From Smittium culicis (lineage: Eukaryota > Kickxellomycota > Harpellomycetes > Harpellales > Legeriomycetaceae), in assembly GCA_001970855.1 (NCBI GenBank), contig LSSN01002471.1, positions 1 to 16,705 of the forward strand: 16,705 nt of DNA, given 5' to 3'. The stretch's first letter is position 1, and the number at the start of each line of letters is the position of its first letter. A program made the translations under genes and the position numbers. The notes beneath the pieces were generated by a model. The model searched no databases and was not told the origin of the DNA. It was given only the letters and a program-made list of their open reading frames with translations. Below, piece after piece: positions 7,876 through 16,627 of this stretch.

Positions 7876-10294
7876 TTATTTATAATATATTTTCCTTACA
7901 AAGTAGCATGTGTATTGATGATATTTTTTGTTTGCAAAATATTTCGTAAATAAAATACAAATCGAGAATGATAGAATTGAGTTTTTGAGTTTTTTGAGCA
8001 ACAAAATGTATCGTAAAAATATGCGAGTGGTGCGTTATAGAGTTAGGGATTGAGGTTTAAATATTTGAGATTTTCGTTATTAGGTTTATAAAAATCGATA
8101 ATTATGGAGTTTGACAGACCTTTAATTTTTTTTTTTTTTTAATAATAATAAACGGATAAATTATGCTAGCAGAGAAATAAATAAGCTATTGCAGCATAAT
8201 ATTAAGGTGCTAGGAATTTCGAATGCAGTTTTTTATTTATATCACTTCTCTTTAGTATTAGGTATACTTGATAGAGCCGGATAAGATGTTATTAATGCGC
8301 GAAGTGGAATGGGTAGAATGATAAATTAAGCGGAAATGACTTTAGTAAGGTAAAATTTAGTTTTTGTCGAAAACAATAAGAGAGAAATTGAATAACTTTA
8401 AAATTTGGTTTTGCTTATCAGAAAAAAAAGCAAAATAATTTAGTCTTTTTTTTAGATAATCGTCGCAAAAAATAAAAATTAATGTGTGTACTTTAAAGTA
8501 CTGCTCTAACGAATAGGAAGTATACTTTTCTATTCTATTTTAAATCTTCAATAATTAATTTAGAGTAATAAAAAACCCTAAACGAGCCTAAAAAACCTAA
8601 ATAATAATAATCAGGTATAGTGAACCCACTTGCGCCTGATATATATAAATGTATACTCTATTAGTCTGAAATATGATGACTAACAAGCGTGAAAAAAGTG
8701 TAATAATATTTAAATCTTTGAAGTTTAGTATGAAATATTCAATGTAGCTAAAGGAAAGTAAAATTGCTGATAAAGGCAGATTGGAATTAAGATGTTAATA
8801 GGTATGAAGGTAATAAGCGTGTTATGTTAGCTTGTAAGTATAATAATGATTTTGAAGATTTATAAAAGAATCTAATTATCAGGTAATAGGTCAAGTTATG
8901 TGTATAAATTGTATTATTTTCAATTTCTTCAAAAAGAATTAATCGTGCTTTTCAAATCTGGATTAAGTTGTTTTGTGTAATACTATGTATTATTATTTTG
9001 ATATTTTTTACAAAAATGTGCTTTCTTAGCTAATTATATTGATTTTTGGGCAAATAAAATTTACCTGTTAAAATAAATTGCAGTATAGTTGCCGTTTTTA
9101 ATCGAAATATGATAATTTTAATAGCTTTTTTATCAATGAAATAAAAATTCAAATCGTGTAAATTGATCTTCTCGAAGGTTACTTTTGAATTTTAACAATG
9201 TATGATGCGTTAATAGATATAAGTTTTCGAATTTTTAATTATTTTTTTGAAAGTATAAAAGTGAAAATAGCTTTATAGAGTCGATTCTATAAATGAATAC
9301 TTGTATATGTGAAGGAAATAAAGAGAAAAAGCGTTAACGGAAAAAAAAAAGAAAAAGAAAGAAAGAAAGAGATTATAGCATCTATTATTCAGTTTAATTT
9401 TACCTTATTTTTTCACTATGACCTTCATAAAATAACTCTTATGTGTTTTGTTATCATATCTGGCATAAAGAAATATATTTTTAATCTATATTTTTTTTAT
9501 TAAAAAACAAACCACTAGGGCTGAGCATTTGTGCTATGAATATCAATTACAAAATTAAACAAAAAATAAAAATAAAAATAGTTTTAAATGTTTTATTATT
9601 TAATATACGCATAAATTTACCAGTTGGAGTGATTCTCCGTTATGGTTGTTTAAAAAAAAAATTTATACTCACTAATAATATTCCGGACGCTGTTTATTAA
9701 TTTTTTTTTTACAGGTAGCAAAAATCTAAAACATTAAATGAACTTTTCTCTCTTTGCACTTTCTCCGCAAAATAATTTTAGTATGTTTGATGCTCAATCA
9801 TTAATTTTTCTCCATAATCTACATTCTTTATTTATAAATATCTAATAGTAATGTAGAAATACTTAATTATCTGTGAAATTGTTTTTTTTTTTTTTGAAAC
9901 ATAAAAAAATGCAAATTAATCTAGTACAATTTCATATAAGACAATTTTTTTAAAAAAGGTAACATGACAATTATGCTTATTAGCTTTATATTATATATGA
10001 TGCCATTTGTATATATATATATATTCATCTAATGAATACGTCATAATAAAATTAGGATTTATGTTTTATACCAAAAATATATGATCCAATCAAATATTTA
10101 GCCAATTTCAGAAGCAAAAGGGAAAGATTACACCTCCGCATATTTTATAAAGAAATAATGAAAATAATAAAATGATATAGTTTAGCTTTAAGATGTTTCG
10201 TAAATTAAGTAAAATTATTGTAAATATTATTATTCCTTTTATGTTTTTATAAAATAATACAATTTTACAAAGTGGATCATTTTTCTGAAAGAAT
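7876..10294. other. long AT-rich intergenic region
   Basis: No convincing gene, RNA gene or transposon remnant was recognised in this 2.4 kb. The first few hundred bases should hold the promoter of the minus-strand RAX1-like gene. Visible structure is limited to a T run at 8126-8140, a perfect 14-bp palindrome GTACTTTAAAGTAC at 8488-8501, a small inverted repeat ATCAGG/CCTGAT at 8610-8640, a purine-rich AAAG tract at about 9339-9370, a T run at 9882-9895 and a TA dinucleotide tract at 10010-10024. Open frames here are low-complexity and judged to be chance. Confidence 0.55.
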
Positions 10295-10906
10295 AAAAAA
10301 CTACAATTAACCCACCACCCTAATCGAAGAAAATGATATAGATACTATTAATAAAGCTGAGGCTCTTAGTTCTTTACAGTTATTAATGTGCGTCTATATT
10401 TGTTTTTATAAAAAATAAAATTTAATTAAATAACGTTCTGGAAAATATTTGCTTTGAAAATTAGCAAGATTTTTTTTCTCAAAAGCTTTAATTGAGGTAA
10501 ATTGCTTATTGCAATCAATACAATTTTTTTTACCTATTATTTTTTAAATTAAAATTTAAAATTTACTATTTATTATGGTTGTTTGTAATCTGTCTTTTTT
10601 ATTTCATTTCTATTAAAAAATAAATTGTACTAAATAAAAAATAAGATATATTTTTAATACATAAAACAATAAGTGATTTTTTTAAAGTTTTATGATAATA
10701 GCAACCGAAATAATTTGACAAAAAATCCAAGTAACTCTACTAGTAGCTTTTCAAATGCTATTAACTTTAACTTTAATCATGGATATTTTTATTATTGCGA
10801 AGCTGTGCGAGATATAATAGGTGTATTGTGTTTGATTATTGTTTTTTTCGTCGCCATGCCATCCTATTGTTTTTTTTTGTCTCAGAGGTCAACCTATAGA
10901 TCTTAA
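10295..10906 (+). other. possible remnant or 3' exons of an unrecognised gene
   Basis: Two plus-strand stretches look more coding-like than their surroundings. About 10314-10420 reads TTLIEENDIDTINKAEALSS and on to a stop. About 10687-10906 reads FYDNSNRNNLTKNPSNSTSS, then HGYFYYCEAVRDIIGVLCL within one hydrophobic helix, ending QRSTYRS. The second has no ATG near its start but is preceded by a branch-point-like TACTAAA (about 10628) and an AAAG acceptor, so it could be a last exon. An upstream GAG|GTAAAT near 10495 could be a donor. No complete gene model was found, so this may be a fragment or chance. Confidence 0.22.
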
Positions 10907-11680
10907 TTTTAATTAGCGGCTATAAATACGACATTTAAAGAATGATTCATAGATGGGCTGATTGAATACCCTTAAAGTTTTACTGCAAATTTAACTTTTT
11001 CACGGGCGGTAGACTGTTTTTGACCTACAAAATATATCCAACAGCGCTAAAATAAAATGTTTAAATTTCGAGACTCATTCATATACTGGTTTATTGTGAT
11101 CTAACAGCAAATATTAAATATTCTTATAAACCATAAACGAATCAACGATTTAGCTTTTTTTAACAGTGTTGTACGTGATAGGGTTAAGTGATACTAATTA
11201 ATAGCACTTAAAAGATATGCATAAGTAAAATGCTGCTGTTTTATTATAAGAGTAAAATGCAAAACATGTGGGGTTGGATTATTAGTTTAAACCGTTTGCC
11301 TATATAGCTAGAAAAGTAAATGAATGAAAATAAGATATGAAAATATATGTGTATACTTGGATGTTTGGTTGTTTGGATATTTAAAAAACTAGTACAAGGT
11401 GAAACGAAAATAAATAAAAACTATTCCAATTGAATTCAAGTTAGGTTTAACAAGCAATAAAGCTCTTCTATAGTACATGAAACCCTTAATTGCAGTATAA
11501 GCTCTATTTCGAGCTATTTTTTTTGTAAGTAATAAAGGAGGAAAGCAATTAGTTGTAAAAAAAAGCGGATAACCTTTTGAGGGCAGAGGATAAAGAATAT
11601 ACAAAATAACACTAAAATAAGCGGCAATAACTCGCGTGAAAAGGGTAAAACAAGATGATTTGGTAGTAAAACTTTAATAT
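10907..11680. other. AT-rich intergenic DNA, 3' flank of the coiled-coil gene
   Basis: No supportable gene. A 71-codon minus-strand open frame at 11389-11604 begins with TTG, has no ATG near its start and resembles no known family, so it is not called. The last part should contain the 3' untranslated region of the gene ending at 11681. Confidence 0.5.
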
Positions 11681-12706
11681 TCATTTTTTCAGCTTCAGCA
11701 GTTCATCTAATTTGCTCTCAATTAATGATGTTGCTTTCATGTTTGCGAAATTTTCTGATTCGAGAGCTTTTTTTGCTAGGGCTGCAATTTCTTCTACTCT
11801 ACAATTATTATGATTGTCATAATCAGAGCTACTACTAGCACTCATACTGCTATTTTCAGCGGATTGAGTTAAAGTAACATTATCAACATTGCTTGAATTC
11901 TCGCTTCCAAGTAGATTGCTACCTTGAAAAAGCAAATTCTCATACCGCATAAAATTTTCGAGCTTCTGTATCAGATCGTCCTTTTCCTTTATTAATGAGT
12001 TTTCATTAGCTGGATCTTTAGAGTCTGGTAAATCAAAATATATTCATGAAATTTTTTTAAAAATAAATTTTTGTTATTTAAAATTCTTTGATTTAATAAA
12101 TTAGTATTAAATTTTTAATTCTTAAATTTCTTCATATATAGTGATGTAATAAAAAAATTATAAGATACCTATTGTAATAGTTTTATTCATTTGTATTGAA
12201 TCGCGACTGGATTTGGAGTCATCAACAGAACCAGAGCTGGAATCTGCTAAAAGTTGATTCATGCATTCATTTGAACTTTCATTAATTAAAATCCTATCAA
12301 CATCACTTGTAACTGATACTTTACTTATTTCCTGTAAGCATTCCTGAAAATAAAAATTGGATATGATATTAAATATTTTTGAATAGAGATGTGAATTGTG
12401 AAGTATAAAGAATTATACAAAGCAAGTTGAATGGGGGTAACATACTCTGATAGTTGCAAGCCTTGACTCCAAAAGAACAACTTTTGCCTGATTTTGCTTT
12501 TTTACATCCACTAATTCACTAATCAAGTTATACACAGTATTTAGAGCTGTAGGTTTATCGATATCTTGATCGTTTATTTTTAACATAGGATAATCTTCGG
12601 GTAGATTTTCATTTTTGAAAGAGCCAGCTAGATTCTCAATTTTCTTGACTATATTTATAGTACCTGTTTTAATTCTTTTGGTATATGAAGCTTCCCTTTC
12701 CTTCAT
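11681..12706 (-). CDS. three-exon coiled-coil protein, function unknown
   Basis: Exons at 12706-12446 (87 codons), 12343-12169 and 12024-11681 join in frame to 259 codons plus stop (261+175+344 = 780 nt). Introns are 102 and 144 nt with GT...AG ends; donors are GTATGT and GTATCT, acceptors TTTTCAG and TTACCAG, and intron 2 has a branch-point-like TACTAAT. The joined protein is soluble: a charged, likely helical N-terminus with heptad-like spacing around residues 52-97 (LISELVDVKK, LLESRLATIR), a Ser/Asp-rich middle (about 118-140), another helical part (about 153-178, LIKEKDDLIQKLENF), a Ser/Asn-rich patch (about 186-218), and a Lys/Glu-rich helical C-terminus (about 222-259, SLIESKLDELLKLKK). 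No signal peptide or membrane helix. The fold might suit a small complex subunit, but I do not recognise the family. The start is the first ATG after an in-frame TAA 48 nt upstream; an extra upstream exon cannot be excluded. Confidence 0.72.
12025..12168 (-). other. intron 2 of the coiled-coil gene
   Basis: 144 nt, donor GTATCT, branch-point-like TACTAAT, acceptor TTACCAG. Phase 1: it splits a GAC (Asp) codon, and the frame is restored exactly in exon 3. Confidence 0.75.
12344..12445 (-). other. intron 1 of the coiled-coil gene
   Basis: 102 nt, donor GTATGT after AGA, acceptor TTTTCAG before GAATGC. Phase 0. Reading through would give only ten more residues before a stop, so splicing is needed for the longer product. 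Confidence 0.75.
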
Positions 12707-12924
12707 TGAATTTGAGATAGCAATAAGATAATTCGACTTTTGGGGGCTTTATATGAAAATATAGCTTTGTAATCGCAGTATCTCTTAGTAAATAATACTA
12801 CCTTGAGCTTTGGTAAAGCATAAATAAGGAAAGAAAAGATAACCGAATATTTAGGATTTGATAATAATTGTAATACACAAAAGATATATTATGTTTGAGT
12901 TTAAGGATATGCTTTACAAAGAGA
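12707..12924. other. 5' flank of the coiled-coil gene
   Basis: AT-rich, with an in-frame TAA 48 nt upstream of the ATG. A minus-strand open frame (12798-13139) ends here but is not accepted as a gene; it belongs mostly to the dispersed repeat that follows. Confidence 0.4.
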
Positions 12925-13180
12925 AATATACATATGGGCGATTCTTTATGTAGGAATTTTTTTATAGCGTAAAGCGTTACCTTGTATAAAAACACTTTAA
13001 AAACCAATAGCCAATAAACAATAAGGCCTATTAATTTAGCAAATAATAATTGAAGCTGAAATGAAATAATAACAAAAATCGAATGCCTTTTCAATTCTGC
13101 CAATGATATAAAACTAATATAAACCAAAGCCAATAACATTAATTTTCAACATAATGCTTTCTTAGTGCAGAATCTCCGAT
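12925..13180 (+). repeat. diverged dispersed repeat, copy 2
   Basis: Counterpart of 5935-6185 in the same orientation, with the same order of matching blocks (best block CCAAAGCCAATAACATTAA). On the minus strand this copy keeps an open frame of 113 codons from the shared ATGTTATTGGCTTTGG, giving a very hydrophobic product starting MLLALVYISFISLAELKRHS. Copy 1 has stops in the equivalent frame. A hydrophobic N-terminus could be a signal peptide, but the whole product is Phe/Leu/Ile/Lys-rich as expected by chance at this composition, so no gene is called. Confidence 0.65.
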
Positions 13181-14451
13181 AAAACAATAAATTAAATACA
13201 GTAAACAATCATATATATTGATTTGTAAGAAAATAAATGTAAACAACTTTTTAAATATCAAATAACCTAGCTAATCATAACTAGCCAATCGATCCACGCT
13301 GCTCCCAACCACCCATTGGCGAATCCGATTTAATGTGCACCAATAATTACAAACAAATTCTCTACCCCACTTATTCTACCATATTTAATACTAACCTAAC
13401 GTTTTTATTCAAAATCAAATATTTTTGCTACGCTTTTAGCTCCCAAACTCTATTTTGATACATCCTTTATACCAATTAATACAAGCATTAACATTTTCTA
13501 GTTTTTTAACTAATAAAAAATATAACCAAAATTAAAAAATGACTTTGCTACACTATCTATCTTTTTGAGGATACAAACTTCTTAATAATCTCTTACAAGA
13601 GTCAGCTCTTTCGCCTTGTGATACATTTCAAATTTGTAATAATTTCAAAAGAGCTATATATCATTCCCTCAGTAATATATATATATATATATAATTATAT
13701 GAAATATCAATCGGAGTCGGTAGTATAAGAACTATATACTTTATACCAAAGATATTAAAAGGTTCATACTAAAGCTATAATGATATTTCACTCGACTTTT
13801 CATAAATTTTTTTTAATCAAATGATATGTTACTATAGATAATTTAATTCTTAAATACTCAGAGATGAGAAAACCAATAAAAACACACACCATTTTGCTTT
13901 TATAGCCAAGGTCATAAACCAAACTTACCTTGAATATAACGCTTTGACAGCTAATTATATTTTTCAATTCTATATCTTCGTTTATTTAATTATGTTACAT
14001 AAATAATTCTGCTTCTCGCTTATATTCTTTGTGATATGTACTAATTGCTAAAATAATAGAAAGTACTAAAACTTTACAATTTTACAATTTTTAGATCAAT
14101 TTTTTGAATTTGGGACGAATAAAAAATTCTTTACAAAACATATAGCTTTTTTTCAATTTTTCGTTCAGTTTATTTGAATTTCTATGGTTTATGTAGTATG
14201 AAATACATAGGTTTCAGTCTCTAATAAAACTCATATTCTGTAAAGCAAAGTTTATTGCAGATCTTAGGTACTATTGATAAAAAATTTTTTGTAGAAATAT
14301 TATACATCAGGTAATATAAAGGGAATTGCTAAACGAACTCCTTTTTTTTTTTTTTGCTAAATGTACTCCATAAACAATAATTCTAATTTTTATTGGTTAT
14401 TTTATTTGTTAGAGGCTGTTTTTTATTATTATTCCTTGAAGATTCGCTCAT
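13181..14451. other. intergenic region with C-rich strand and simple repeats
   Basis: No gene recognised. From about 13265 to 13490 the plus strand has many more C than G (for example CCAACCACCCATTGG, CTCTACCCCACTTATTCTACC), unlike the rest of the window. An AT dinucleotide tract lies at 13675-13693, an imperfect inverted repeat at 13700-13790, and a T run at 14342-14355. Confidence 0.55.
13700..13790. repeat. imperfect inverted repeat
   Basis: Outer arms TGAAATATCA (13700-13709) and TGATATTTCA (13781-13790) are perfectly complementary over 10 bp. Inner arms AGTATAAGAAC (13722-13732) and GTTCATACT (13762-13770) pair with a two-base bulge. A hairpin or small MITE-like remnant is possible; in DNA this AT-rich, chance is also possible. 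Confidence 0.4.
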
Positions 14452-14467
14452 AAAAATCTACATTTAA
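14452..14467 (+). repeat. target-site duplication, left copy
   Basis: AAAAATCTACATTTAA, repeated exactly at 14827-14842 on the other side of a poly(A)-tailed LINE fragment. The leading A residues are ambiguous with the tail, so the certain duplication is 11-16 bp. Confidence 0.85.
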
Positions 14468-14826
14468 AAGGTGGAAATTCTGTATGGACTAGCCATATGG
14501 AATATTTACAGAGCGAGGGTCGAAACTGCCCTAGCAGATATAAACATACCTGGCGAAGGCTAATTCAACCGGTGGAAAGACGACTTACAGCAGAAAATTA
14601 CTATGGAATTTAAACATACGAAGAAAAGAGAATCCTGGCTAGTTATAAGAACCAAACGGTTTTCAATAGAGCCTAGAGGAAAATTAGTGTTCAGCAATAG
14701 CTGATATCTCTAATCTTATCCTCTCTTTTCTCTCTTTTATACTTTAATTATAATTTTATTATATCGCATTCTTTACTTTATACTGTTTATAATTTTCTAT
14801 TATAAATACATTCAACTAAATAAAAA
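14468..14826 (+). mobile_element. 5'-truncated LINE insertion with poly(A) tail
   Basis: About 360 bp between two identical 16-bp direct repeats, ending in AAATAAAAAAAAA. A direct repeat of this length, a 3' A tail and a 5' end starting inside a coding sequence are the marks of target-primed reverse transcription with 5' truncation. Its ORF end and 3' UTR do not resemble the LINE family at 1-5095, so it is a second family. The perfect duplication suggests a fairly recent insertion. Confidence 0.85.
14471..14704 (+). pseudogene. C-terminal end of a LINE polymerase ORF
   Basis: Seventy-seven codons in one frame ending at TGA 14702-14704, interrupted by a single TAA at 14561. It reads VEILYGLAIWNIYRARVETA, then after the stop FNRWKDDLQQKITMEFKHTK, SWLVIRTKRFSIEPRGKLVF. 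The Trp-rich helical pattern followed by a W.V...R.F...P.G.L-type end resembles the extreme C-terminus of fungal LINE ORF2 proteins. There is no catalytic part, so the copy is dead on arrival. The family assignment is by pattern, supported by the insertion structure. Confidence 0.65.
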
Positions 14827-14842
14827 AAAAATCTACATTTAA
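14827..14842 (+). repeat. target-site duplication, right copy
   Basis: Exact copy of 14452-14467, directly following the A tail of the LINE fragment. Confidence 0.85.
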
Positions 14843-15009
14843 TCTTTTCAATTTAAATCCGAATATATTTTTAAAAAAAAAAAATTAATACCTATATTAT
14901 CTTTTATTAAATAAAGAATATCAAAAATAAGAATACTTGGTAATGATCTTAGAAGTAAACATGTGAAGTAAAATTTCAACACCAAAATAAGGAGTTCAAA
15001 AAAATACCA
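14843..15009. other. AT-rich spacer before the MULE remnant
   Basis: No gene seen. It may include the 5' end of the Mutator-like element, but no terminal inverted repeat was identified. Confidence 0.4.
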
Positions 15010-16200
15010 AGTTAACGTTGTCCGCTAAAAGGATCTAATTTATAATAATTTACAAACCAACAAGATTAGAAAATCTGGAACTAAAAAAACTGGATTTCCT
15101 TTTCAAATATATGTAGTAAAAAAATAAATGGTATATGGCTACATAGGGTTATAAACCTAGAGTATAATCATCCTCTAGATAAGGTGACAATTGGTATTTA
15201 CAATAGTATAGAAATAATGAGTATCAAAAGGGTGTTATATCTGAACTTTATAGATCAGGGATAGCACTGAGGGAAATTTTGAATGATCTTCAGCAAAAAA
15301 CTCCTAATTTTCCTATAGCTAGTAAGTTAATCTACAATCAAATCAAGGAAATTAGAATATATGTTTTAAATGGTAGAACATCAATTTAAGCGCTTTATCA
15401 AACTTCTGGTGCAAGAGATATTCTCGCTAGATAAAAAACCGACAAAAATGGTAGAATTATCTGTTTACTGTTCTTGATGGGAAAATATTTTCAGCTTACT
15501 AGGGAAAATCCAAAGGTTGTACTAATAGGTTTTACCTATAAAACCAATGAAACCAATACACCATTTATTATAATTTTTGGTGTATCAAGAACCGGTAAAA
15601 CCTTCTATTCATGCTTTGTATTTATTAAACTAGAAACAGAAGAGTTTTAAACAAGAAACAGAAGAGTTTTAAACATCGTAGCTAAATAATTACAAATAGC
15701 ACTTTAGTGGAATAAGCCAATCACAGTTTATATTAACAGATAGGTACTTGGCACTAATTAATGCATAAAAAAATTTTTTAACAGCAGAAAAAACATAATT
15801 TGCTTATGGCGCATTAATAAGAACGTATCATCAAAAATTAAAAAAATTGGAATCCCTGAAGATGAGCATGAGTGTATAAATCAAAAGTGGTGCAACTTAA
15901 TAAATTCTAAAATTGATATAGAATATGAAAGCTACTTAAATGAGTTTGAAGCAAAAGTCTCGAACTTATAGATTTTTTTAGGTACACGAGTAATACATGG
16001 CTCCCATATAAGAAAATTTTTATAAGTAAATGGGTTGACAAAAATTTACACTTTGGAAAAAAAAACCCCCCCTCTAGAGCTCAAGGTGTACACTCGGTAC
16101 TAAACAAGTACTTAAGAGTCTCGACAGGGGATTTTCTATAGGCATTTCAAAATATAAATTTTGCATTTAACAGATAATACAACAATATTAAATTTAGAAT
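15010..16200 (+). pseudogene. Mutator-like (MULE) transposase with FAR1-like N-terminus, decayed
   Basis: Remnant of a cut-and-paste DNA transposase. In order, across several frames: a FAR1/WRKY-type zinc-finger end (SGTKKTGFPF, then GIWLHRVINLEYNHPLDKVT at about 15130-15190); a helical region (SELYRSGIALREILNDLQQK); the start of the catalytic core with ENPKVVLIGFTYKTNETNTP and FGVSRTGKTFYSCFVF (about 15510-15630), where family members usually have D in VLIDFTYKTN; RKNIICLWRINKNVSSKIKK (about 15787-15846), matching the LCxWHINKNV block; NSKIDIEYESYLNEFEAKV; and the C-terminal SRAQGVHSVLNKYLRVSTGD block (about 16073-16132). Several in-frame stops sit where relatives have other residues (GRTSI-stop-AL suggests Gln). 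A 22-bp tandem duplication breaks the frame. The element is inactive. Confidence 0.82.
15633..15676 (+). repeat. 22-bp tandem duplication inside the MULE remnant
   Basis: GAAACAGAAGAGTTTTAAACA occurs twice in tandem (units 15633-15654 and 15655-15676, differing only in the last base). Twenty-two is not a multiple of three, so it shifts the transposase frame just after the catalytic block. Confidence 0.9.
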
Positions 16201-16627
16201 AGTGTAAGAAACTATTCTTACAATTAAGCCAAACAATGAAGAAAATGGATTTACACATACAGAACAATAGGAACTATAAGTGCAGATGAAAATCCATACA
16301 GTACAAGAAAAATGCAATTAGCAACCATGGTATTTAAACGACTGCCTTTTCCTTAAGCTGAAAAGACAAGTCGTTTAATCTTTTAGTTTTCCTTATCAAG
16401 CTTATCTCCTAAACTTAGTATTAGCAACCATATATATAACCTCTAGTTACTAGCACCTTAATATCGTTATTTATCATTAGTTTAGTATATAATAACACAA
16501 TAAAACTTATAATATCCACCCGTTGAGTATTTGAAACTTAACATATTAAACGACTTCTCTTATATATAAAAAAAAAAAAAAAAAAATTATATATACCTCT
16601 AGCATTAGCACTTGTTATTACGAAGAA
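16201..16627. other. non-coding region with repeated TTAAACGACT motifs
   Basis: No gene recognised. TTAAACGACT-type motifs occur at 16334-16343 (plus), 16368-16378 (inverted, AAGTCGTTTAA) and 16546-16556 (plus). ATATATAACCTCTAG at about 16430-16444 and ATATATACCTCTAG near 16590-16603 form another approximate direct repeat. A 19-base A run lies at 16568-16586. Its position just upstream of a possible gag ATG suggests an LTR or 5' leader, but no TG...CA boundaries could be placed. Confidence 0.45.
16334..16556. repeat. three-copy direct and inverted repeat
   Basis: TTAAACGAC (16334-16342) pairs with GTCGTTTAA (16370-16378) to form a hairpin whose stem extends imperfectly into the CCTTTTC/GAAAAGAC arms. 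AAGTCGTTTAA (16368-16378) also pairs perfectly over 11 bp with TTAAACGACTT (16546-16556), leaving about 167 bp between them, like the ends of a small MITE or an LTR regulatory repeat. Confidence 0.55.

Noticed and set aside
9309..9503. 64-codon plus-strand frame rich in Lys/Glu.
   Set aside because: Generated by an AAAG purine tract; starts at GTG and has no coding character beyond it.
11389..11604. 71-codon minus-strand open frame downstream of the coiled-coil gene.
   Set aside because: It begins at TTG, has no ATG near its start, matches no family and lies where a 3' UTR is expected.
12798..13139. 113-codon minus-strand frame with a signal-peptide-like start.
   Set aside because: It mostly overlaps the dispersed repeat, composition is Phe/Leu/Ile/Lys-rich as expected by chance, and the paralogous copy is full of stops. 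Kept only as a finding.
14490..14530. A-box-like TAGCCATATGG and B-box-like GGTCGAAACT could make the 14468-14826 insertion a tRNA-derived SINE.
   Set aside because: Box spacing is too short for a tRNA, the B box is poor, and the same bases read as a LINE ORF end over 77 codons.
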